From positions 1-10,105 of the forward strand of contig JBIKLI010000148.1 in the NCBI GenBank assembly GCA_044359885.1: DNA of 10,105 nt, in the 5' to 3' direction. Position numbers and translations under genes: made by a program. The stretch comes from CAIOSQ01 sp044359885 (GTDB lineage: Bacteria; Pseudomonadota; Alphaproteobacteria; CACIAM-22H2). The notes beneath the pieces were generated by a model. It was not told the DNA's origin, searched no databases, and saw only the letters and a program-made list of their open reading frames with translations. Below are positions 5,229 to 10,105 of this stretch, one piece after another. Each line of letters starts with the position of its first letter. Positions within the stretch are counted from its first letter, which is position 1.

Positions 5229-6570
5229 GGCGACGATCGATCCAGTTACGGGCCCGCGCCGCGCGCTCGGCGCCTTCCTGGCAATTGCCGTGGCGGTCGC
5301 GCTTGCCGCCTGCGAAACGACCGTACCGGCGAGCGGCGGCGGCGCACAAGCGCCCGCAGGAGTCAGGACGCAGAACCCGGCGGCCGTACCCCCGCCTGCG
5401 CGCGCGATGCCGGTGCCGCCCGCACCGCCGACAGGCAATCCCACGCCTGGCCCGGCCGCGGTTCCGGCGACCGTCCCTCCGGCCGAACAGGCGTCGCTCG
5501 CCGCACCCGCCACCACCTCGTCGGCGGCCGAGCCGCCGGCCGCACCCGCGATCCGCGCCAAGATCGGCGCGCTGCTGCCGTTGACCGGCCCCAGCGCCGC
5601 GCTCGGCGCCGCCCTGCTGGACGCGATGAACCTGGCCCTTGGCGACGCCCGGGGCGGGATCCCCGTCGATTTCCTGCCGCGCGACACCGGCGGCACGCCG
5701 GAGGGGGCGCGGGCGGCGGCCGCCAGCGCGCTGGAGGCCGGCGCGACCATCCTGGTCGGCCCGGTCTTCGGCAGCGAGGTACCGGCGGTGAGCGTCCTCG
5801 CCCGCGGCGCCAATGTCCCGGTCCTGGGGCTGACCAACAACGCCACGACCGCGGCACCCGGCGTCTTCGTCATGGGCCTGCTGCCGCAGGTCCAGGTCGA
5901 CCGTCTGACCAGCTTCGCCCGCGCCAAGGGTGCGCGGCGTTTCGCGCTGGTCGCGCCCAACGACGATCATGGCCGCCTGGTCGAGGCGGCGTTGCGTACC
6001 GCCGTCGCGGCGGGCGGTGGCCAGCTCGTCGCGGTCGAGCGGCATGGCGGCGACATGCCGGGCATGTCGGCGGCGGTCAAGCGCATCGCGGCGGCGATCG
6101 ACCGGATCGACGCGCTGATGATCGCCGGCAACGAGGACACGCTGCTTCTTTCCGCGTCCTTCGTTCCCTATCATGACATCGATGCCCGTGAGAAATTGGT
6201 GCTGGTCGCCACCGTGACCTGGGACGATCCGCGTCTGCCGCGGGAGGTCGCGCTCTACGGCGCCTATCTCGCCGCGCCGCTGACCCAGCGCCGCGAGGAG
6301 TTCCAGCGCCGGTTCAGGGAAGCCTACAAGAGGGAGGCGCCGCGCCTTGCGGCGCTCGGCTACGACGCCGCGGCGCTGGCGATCGCCGCCATTCGCGAAG
6401 CCGGCGAGGGGCCGCTCGTGCCGGTGCTGACGACGCCCGACGGGTTCGAAGGCTACGAAGGGTTCTTCCGCCTGCTGCCCGATGGCGGAAATCTCCGCCA
6501 GCTGCCGATCCTGCAACTGCAGCGCGGCGGGCCGCGCGTGGTCGACGATCCGGGCAGCGCGGCGAACTGA
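5227..6570 (+). CDS. LpoA/YraM-type lipoprotein (penicillin-binding protein activator family), periplasmic-binding fold
   Basis: 447 aa. The lipoprotein signal has twin Arg at 11-12, a hydrophobic stretch and the lipobox LAAC (Cys29). A long Pro/Ala/Thr-rich linker runs to about residue 108, probably to cross the periplasm. A type I periplasmic-binding domain follows: RAKIGALLPLTGPSAALGAA (110-129), AMNLALGDARGG, ATILVGPVFGSEVPAVS, NVPVLGLTNN, FALVAPNDDHGR and AALGYDAAALAIAAI. This matches the LppC/YraM-like lipoproteins called penicillin-binding-protein activators; in E. coli LpoA stimulates PBP1a. The N-terminal TPR domain of E. coli LpoA is absent, so the activator role is inferred from fold and synteny with rsmI and yraN. 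The start at 5227 puts the signal peptide at the N-terminus; a GTG three codons upstream (5218) is possible. The start overlaps that of divergent rsmI. Confidence 0.87.
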   Translation: MATIDPVTGPRRALGAFLAIAVAVALAACETTVPASGGGAQAPAGVRTQNPAAVPPPARAMPVPPAPPTGNPTPGPAAVPATVPPAEQASLAAPATTSSAAEPPAAPAIRAKIGALLPLTGPSAALGAALLDAMNLALGDARGGIPVDFLPRDTGGTPEGARAAAASALEAGATILVGPVFGSEVPAVSVLARGANVPVLGLTNNATTAAPGVFVMGLLPQVQVDRLTSFARAKGARRFALVAPNDDHGRLVEAALRTAVAAGGGQLVAVERHGGDMPGMSAAVKRIAAAIDRIDALMIAGNEDTLLLSASFVPYHDIDAREKLVLVATVTWDDPRLPREVALYGAYLAAPLTQRREEFQRRFREAYKREAPRLAALGYDAAALAIAAIREAGEGPLVPVLTTPDGFEGYEGFFRLLPDGGNLRQLPILQLQRGGPRVVDDPGSAAN

Positions 6571-6582
6571 TCCCCTTGCGCA

Positions 6583-6598
6583 CGCCCGGGCCCGGGCG
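6583..6598. terminator. 16-bp palindrome after the LpoA-like gene, possible hairpin
   Basis: CGCCCGGGCCCGGGCG is fully self-complementary and can fold as a 6-bp GC stem with a GGCC loop. It starts 12 bp after the LpoA-like stop, in the 66-bp spacer before mscL. No U-tract follows, so it is more likely a pause, attenuation or mRNA-end-protecting hairpin than a full terminator. Confidence 0.3.
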
Positions 6599-6636
6599 CA
6601 GTCTGCCGGCGACGAAATGCAAGCCGGGGGTGCGAC

Positions 6637-7050
6637 ATGCTTCAGGAATTCAAGGCGTTCATCGCGCGTGGCAACGTGCTCGACCTCGCGGTCGGCTTCA
6701 TCATGGGGGCGGCGTTCACGGGGATCGTCGATTCGCTGGTCAAGGACATCATCATGGCGCTGCTCGGACCGATCCTGGGAGGGGTCGATTTCTCGAGCTG
6801 GTTCGTGCAGCTGACCGGCCGCGACAAGATCGCCCCGACGCTCAAGGCCGCGCAGGAGATGGGCGTGGTCACGCTCAATGTCGGCCTCTTCATCAACGCG
6901 GTGATCAAGTTCGTCCTGATCGCGTGGGCGGTGTTCCTGATCGTCAAGGCTGCCAACAAGGTCTTCCCGAAAGCCCCGCCGGCCCCGGCCGGTCCTTCGG
7001 CCGAGGTCGCGCTGCTGGGCGAGATCCGCGACCTGCTCAGGCATCGCTGA
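6637..7050 (+). CDS. mscL: Large-conductance mechanosensitive channel MscL
   Basis: 137 aa (136 in E. coli), forming a homopentameric inner-membrane pore that opens under membrane tension and releases solutes on hypo-osmotic shock. The N-terminal amphipathic helix and signature MLQEFKAFIARGNVLDLAVG (1-20) run into TM1 (about 14-45, including GFIMGAAFTGIVDSLVKDIIM). A periplasmic loop spans about 46-77 (GGVDFSSWFVQLTG...). TM2 lies at about 80-105 (LNVGLFINAVIKFVLIAWAVFLIVKAANK). A Pro/Ala linker and the C-terminal bundle EVALLGEIRDLLRHR (123-137) complete the family pattern. GGGGG lies about 6 nt before the ATG. It follows the LpoA-like gene by 66 bp and precedes the MAPEG gene by 16 bp, so co-transcription with the latter is likely. 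Confidence 0.97.
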   Translation: MLQEFKAFIARGNVLDLAVGFIMGAAFTGIVDSLVKDIIMALLGPILGGVDFSSWFVQLTGRDKIAPTLKAAQEMGVVTLNVGLFINAVIKFVLIAWAVFLIVKAANKVFPKAPPAPAGPSAEVALLGEIRDLLRHR

Positions 7051-7066
7051 CCGGCTACGGCGAACG

Positions 7067-7459
7067 ATGCACCCCGTCGCGCTCGCCTGTACCGCGGCGC
7101 TCGGCCTGCTGCTTTTCGGACTCGGCTTCGCCGTGTCCCTGCAGCGCACGCGCGAGCGTCGCGGGGCCGGCCTGCCCGACGACCCGGCCAGCCTGATGCT
7201 CAAGCTGGCCCGCGCCCACGCCAACACGGCCGAGTTCGCGCCGTTCATGGCGGTGATGTTCCTCTATCTGGGCGCCAGCAAGCCGGGCACCGTCGAACTT
7301 CTGCTGATCGTCGGCGCGACCGCCGCGCGCGTCGCGATCGTGGTCGGGCTGGTAGCCACGCCGACCCTGGCGCGCGCCAATCCCTGGCGCTTCGCCGGCG
7401 CGCTCGGCACCTATGTCTTCGGTGCCGCGCTGTGCGTCGCGCTGCTGGCCCGGCTCTGA
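7067..7459 (+). CDS. MAPEG-family integral membrane protein
   Basis: 130 aa with four predicted hydrophobic segments (about 3-24, 56-70, 76-100, 108-128). The family signature R-x-H-x-N-x2-E is present as RAHANTAEF (Arg49, His51, Asn53, Glu56), following LPDDPASLMLKLA. MAPEG proteins are small four-helix inner-membrane proteins; eukaryotic members are glutathione S-transferases or eicosanoid enzymes, and most bacterial ones are uncharacterised. The presence of gshB in the same window is suggestive but does not show shared function. The ATG follows the mscL stop by 16 bp with only a weak ribosome-binding site, and the stop is 13 bp from the convergent hemW stop. Confidence 0.85.
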   Translation: MHPVALACTAALGLLLFGLGFAVSLQRTRERRGAGLPDDPASLMLKLARAHANTAEFAPFMAVMFLYLGASKPGTVELLLIVGATAARVAIVVGLVATPTLARANPWRFAGALGTYVFGAALCVALLARL

Positions 7460-7472
7460 GGCGCGCGTCGGC

Positions 7473-8636
7473 TCAGCGGGCGATCTCGGCGAGGACGGCG
7501 TCCAGCACCCGCTGACCCGCCGGCGTCGCGGCGAGACCGCCGTCCTCGCCGCGCGCGACGAAGCCCCCCGCGACGGCGCGCGCAAGGCCGCGCGCATCGA
7601 GCGCCGCGTCGAGCGCGACGCCGCTGACGCGACGGAAACGTCGCGGCGACACGCCCGCCTGCAGCCGCAGGCCCATGAGCAGCGCCTCGCGCGCAGCGTC
7701 GGCCGGGGCCACCACCGACCGTTCGGCGGTGCCCTCGCCCCCGGCCGCGACCCGGGCCATCCAGGCCTCGGGCGCGCGCACGGCGCGCGTGGCGTATTTG
7801 ACGCCGTCGATCGTCAGACGCCCATGCGCGCCTGGCCCGAGGCCGAGATAGTCCTCGTAACGCCAATAGCCGAGATTGTGCCGCGACTCGGCTCCCGGCC
7901 GCGCATGGTTCGAGATCTCGTAGGCAGGCAGGCCCCGTGCCGCGAGCCGGTCGCGCGTCACCTCGAACATCTCGTCCGCGAGCGCGTCGTCGAGCGGCAC
8001 GATCTCGCCGCGCGCGCGCAGCTGTTCGAAGCGCGTGCCCGGCTCGAAGGTCAGCTGGTAGACGGACAGATGCTCGCCGGCGAGCGCCAGGGCGGCATCG
8101 AGCTCGCGCCGCCAGCCCGCCAGATCCTGGCCGGGCCGGGCATAGATCAGGTCGAAGCTGTGGCGTGCGAAGGTCGCGGCCGCCGCTGCGATCGCCTGGC
8201 GCGCCTCGTGCGCGCCATGGGCCCGGCCGAGCATCCGCAGGGCGGCGTCGTCGAGCGCCTGGACACCGATCGAGACCCGCCCGACCCCGGCTGCGCGCAG
8301 GTCGCGGAAGCGCGCGACCTCGGCCGAGCTGGGATTGGCCTCGAGCGTGATCTCGACATCCTCGGCGAGCGGCCACAGCGTGGCGATCCGGTCGATGACC
8401 GCGGCCACTGTCGCCGGCGCCATCAGCGACGGGGTGCCGCCGCCGAAGAAGATGCTGGTGACGACACGGCCGGCGAGCGGCTGCGCCTGGCTCGCCAGAT
8501 CGCGGAGCAGCGCGTCACGCCAGCCCGCTTCGTCGATCGCCGCGCGGACATGGCTGTTGAAGTCGCAATAGGGGCATTTCGAGACGCAGAACGGCCAGTG
8601 GACATAGACGCCGAAGGCCGGGGCGTCCGCGGTCAT
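7473..8636 (-). CDS. hemW: HemW, radical SAM haem-binding protein (HemN-like)
   Basis: 387 aa (378 in E. coli). The radical SAM cluster motif CVSKCPYC (Cys17, Cys21, Cys24) is followed by Asp-Phe. HemW lacks the fourth cysteine that HemN has at the Phe position, so this is HemW rather than coproporphyrinogen III dehydrogenase. Other landmarks are FGGGTPSLM (64-72), ITLEANPSS, GVGRVSIGVQAL, FDLIYARPGQ, VYQLTFEPGT, AYEISNHARPG, and the HemW-typical HNLGYWRYEDYLGLGPGAHG. The C-terminal part carries the HemN-like winged-helix region (LLMGLRLQAGV...). HemW binds haem and is proposed to act as a haem chaperone. Its ATG overlaps the rdgB stop (ATGA), implying coupled translation at the end of the rph-rdgB-hemW operon. 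Confidence 0.96.
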   Translation of the reverse strand: MTADAPAFGVYVHWPFCVSKCPYCDFNSHVRAAIDEAGWRDALLRDLASQAQPLAGRVVTSIFFGGGTPSLMAPATVAAVIDRIATLWPLAEDVEITLEANPSSAEVARFRDLRAAGVGRVSIGVQALDDAALRMLGRAHGAHEARQAIAAAAATFARHSFDLIYARPGQDLAGWRRELDAALALAGEHLSVYQLTFEPGTRFEQLRARGEIVPLDDALADEMFEVTRDRLAARGLPAYEISNHARPGAESRHNLGYWRYEDYLGLGPGAHGRLTIDGVKYATRAVRAPEAWMARVAAGGEGTAERSVVAPADAAREALLMGLRLQAGVSPRRFRRVSGVALDAALDARGLARAVAGGFVARGEDGGLAATPAGQRVLDAVLAEIAR

Positions 8637-9238
8637 GCGAAGCAGGCGGCGACCAGCTTGGCGAAGGCCACGGCCCGATGGCTGATCCGGTGCTTCTCCT
8701 CCGGGTCCATCTCGCCATAGGTCAGCCGGTGGCCGGCCTGCAGGAACATGGGGTCATAGCCGAAGCCACGCGCGCCGCGCGGCGGCCAGACCAGCGCGCC
8801 ATGGGCTTCGCCGCGAAAGCTCTCGACATGGCCATCGGGCCAGGCGAGCGACAGGACGGCGACGAAATGGGCGCGCCTGTCGTCCTTGCCCGCAAGCCCG
8901 TCCTCGACGCGCCGCATGGCGACCGCGAAATCCTTCGCGGGCCCGGCCCAGCGCGCCGAGTAGATGCCCGGCTGACCGCCAAGCGCATCGACCACCAGGC
9001 CGGAATCGTCGGCGAGCGCGGGCAGGGCGCTGGCGCGCGCAGAGGCCAGCGCCTTGAGTTCGGCATTGGCCTCGAAACTGTCCCCGGTCTCCTCGGGTTC
9101 GGGCAGGCCGAGGGCGCCCGCGCTGACCGTCTCGACGCCGAAAGGCGCCAGCAACGCGCCGATCTCGCGCACCTTGCCGGGGTTGTGGCTGGCGATCACG
9201 AGCCGCCCGCCCGGAAAGCGACGATGCATGCCGGTCAT
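8633..9238 (-). CDS. rdgB: RdgB/HAM1 non-canonical purine NTP pyrophosphatase (dITP/XTP)
   Basis: 201 aa (197 in E. coli). It hydrolyses dITP, dXTP and ITP to monophosphates plus pyrophosphate, keeping deaminated purines out of DNA and RNA. Motifs: VIASHNPGKVREI (14-26), ETGDSFEANAELKA (50-63), the catalytic DDSGLVVDALGGQPGIYSAR (77-96, with Asp78 as the likely general base), GARGFGYDPMF (155-165) and the closing TYGEMDPEEKHRISHRA (173-189). The start at 9238 is chosen over the in-frame ATG at 9253 because GGAGG lies exactly 8 nt upstream of 9238, whereas the 9253 ATG has only a GAGG abutting it. A third ATG at 9229 is also possible. It lies 17 bp after rph and overlaps hemW by 4 bp. Confidence 0.97.
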   Translation of the reverse strand: MTGMHRRFPGGRLVIASHNPGKVREIGALLAPFGVETVSAGALGLPEPEETGDSFEANAELKALASARASALPALADDSGLVVDALGGQPGIYSARWAGPAKDFAVAMRRVEDGLAGKDDRRAHFVAVLSLAWPDGHVESFRGEAHGALVWPPRGARGFGYDPMFLQAGHRLTYGEMDPEEKHRISHRAVAFAKLVAACFA

Positions 9239-9255
9239 CGCGGGTGCCTCCATCC

Positions 9256-9969
9256 TCACGCCGTCGCGCGGCGCTGCAGGTCCATGAGCGCGGCGATGCC
9301 GCCGCGCGCGAGCGCCATCAGCGCGAGGAAGTCCGACTCGGCGAAGGGCGCACCCTCGGCCGTGCCCTGGATCTCGATGATCCTGCCGTCGCCGGTCAGG
9401 ACGAAATTGGCGTCGGCCTCCGCCTTCGAATCCTCCGCGTAGTCCAGATCGAGCACCGGCGCGCCGCCGAAGATGCCGCAGGACACGGCGGCGACCTGAC
9501 CGGTCAGCGGATCGGCGGACAGCTGGCCGCCCTTGCGCAGCCGTGCGATGGCGCCGTGCAGCGCCACCCAGCCGCCGGTGATCGCCGCGGTGCGGGTGCC
9601 GCCATCGGCCTGCAGCACGTCGCAATCGAGCTTGATCTGGCGTTCGCCCAGCGCCTGCAGGTCGACGCAGGCACGCAGGCTGCGCCCGATCAGACGCTGG
9701 ATCTCCAGCGTCCGGCCGGATTGCTTGCCGCGCGCGGCCTCGCGCTCGGTGCGGGTATGGGTCGAGCGCGGCAGCATGCCGTACTCGGCCGTGATCCATC
9801 CGCGCCCGCTGTTGCGCAGGAAAGGCGGCACCTTCTCCTCGACGCTGGCGGTGCACAGGACATGGGTGTCGCCGAAGCGCACCAGGCAAGAGCCCTCGGC
9901 GTGACGGGAAAAACCCGGCTCGAGGGAAACGGAACGCAACTGGTCGGCGGCTCGGCCGGAAGGGCGCAT
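9256..9969 (-). CDS. rph: Ribonuclease PH
   Basis: 237 aa (238 in E. coli). A phosphorolytic 3'-to-5' exoribonuclease that trims tRNA precursors near the CCA end and takes part in rRNA turnover; it acts as a hexameric ring. The family pattern is nearly complete: MRPSGRAADQLR (1-12), HAEGSCLVRFGDTHVLC (23-39), VPPFLR (47-52), GWITAEYGMLPRST (57-70), GKQSGRTLEIQRLIGRSLRA (81-100), DCDVLQADGGTRTAAITG (115-132, including the phosphate-binding Gly124-Thr125-Arg126) and DLDYAEDSKAEADAN (174-188, with the metal-binding Asp180 and Asp186). The start at 9969 gives the canonical N-terminus; the upstream in-frame extension is not family-like. A weak GAG lies about 10 nt upstream. It is the first gene of the rph-rdgB-hemW operon. 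Confidence 0.98.
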   Translation of the reverse strand: MRPSGRAADQLRSVSLEPGFSRHAEGSCLVRFGDTHVLCTASVEEKVPPFLRNSGRGWITAEYGMLPRSTHTRTEREAARGKQSGRTLEIQRLIGRSLRACVDLQALGERQIKLDCDVLQADGGTRTAAITGGWVALHGAIARLRKGGQLSADPLTGQVAAVSCGIFGGAPVLDLDYAEDSKAEADANFVLTGDGRIIEIQGTAEGAPFAESDFLALMALARGGIAALMDLQRRATA

Positions 9970-10054
9970 GGGGACGGATCTCGATGTCGGAAAGATGCGG
10001 AACGGACGCGCGCCACGCTTAGTGGGGGCGGGTGCCAAAGTCCATAGCATCGGC

Positions 10055-10105
10055 ATGGACCCGCAACTGCGAACACCCGAGGGGGGCTCGTTGACGCTCC
10101 GTCGG
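10055..10105 (+). CDS. Possible 5' end of a rightward gene (hrcA by synteny), cut by window edge
   Basis: An open frame begins at ATG 10055 (MDPQLRTPEGG, then SLTLRR) and runs off the window after 17 codons. A TTG at 10091 in the same frame has GAGGGGGG 4 nt upstream and may be the real start. In Caulobacter and other alphaproteobacteria, hrcA-grpE is divergent from rph, which makes the heat-shock repressor HrcA a reasonable guess. No HrcA-specific sequence is visible in these few residues, and no CIRCE element lies between rph and this start. Confidence 0.3.
   Translation, partial: MDPQLRTPEGGSLTLRR

Noticed and set aside
5229..5960. N-terminal extension of rsmI upstream to 5960
   Set aside because: It reads antisense through the LpoA-like lipoprotein gene, gives Ala/Gly/Pro-rich sequence, and would make RsmI nearly twice its usual size.
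5155..7248. 697-codon minus-strand open frame across the LpoA-like gene, mscL and part of the MAPEG gene
   Set aside because: The translation is an Arg/Gly/Asp-rich mirror of high-GC coding DNA with no domain, and it opposes three well-supported genes.
1..10105. CRISPR arrays, insertion sequences, toxin-antitoxin or defence genes, tRNA or rRNA genes
   Set aside because: Looked for on both strands and not seen. All sizeable coding space is taken by core genes.

Overview
This is an ordinary, densely packed core-chromosome segment from a very GC-rich bacterium. The gene set and gene order point to an alphaproteobacterium, most likely in or near Rhodospirillales. The pointers are a PraR/PhrR-like HTH regulator, an extensin-like_C lipoprotein, the rsmI-yraN-(BON)-(SirB1-like)-gshB series divergent from an LpoA-type lipoprotein, and rph-rdgB-hemW divergent from a partial gene at the right edge. 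I see no mobile elements, CRISPR arrays, defence genes, tRNAs or rRNAs, and no intergenic gap reaches 150 bp.

Layout. (1) 1-134 is an unassigned left edge with a weak hairpin downstream of the regulator. (2) 135-1358 holds a divergent pair: a minus-strand XRE-family regulator and a plus-strand lipoprotein of the extensin-like_C family with a zinc-peptidase-like motif set. Their 147-bp shared upstream region is rich in inverted repeats. (3) 1377-5228 is a minus-strand series read as rsmI, yraN, a dual-BON lipoprotein (DolP/OsmY-like), a SirB1-type transglutaminase-like/TPR protein and gshB. (4) 5227-7459 is a plus-strand series: an LpoA-type lipoprotein (penicillin-binding-protein activator family), mscL and a MAPEG-family membrane protein. 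Its first start codon overlaps that of rsmI. (5) 7473-9969 is a minus-strand operon read as rph, rdgB, hemW, with tight or overlapping junctions. (6) 10055-10105 may be the first codons of a rightward gene. By alphaproteobacterial synteny it would be hrcA, but too little is visible to be sure.

How the genes fit together. Much of the window concerns the envelope: three predicted lipoproteins, MscL, MAPEG, and a cluster resembling E. coli rsmI-lpoA-yraN-diaA-dolP with diaA missing and lpoA inverted. The rest is housekeeping: 16S rRNA methylation (RsmI), glutathione synthesis (GshB), tRNA 3'-end trimming (RNase PH), nucleotide-pool cleaning (RdgB) and haem handling (HemW). I found no convincing undescribed system. 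The observations most worth a second look are the inverted repeats and rare-codon palindrome around the regulator's start, the LAS-type peptidase motif in the extensin-like lipoprotein, and the overlapping divergent start codons of rsmI and the LpoA-like gene.
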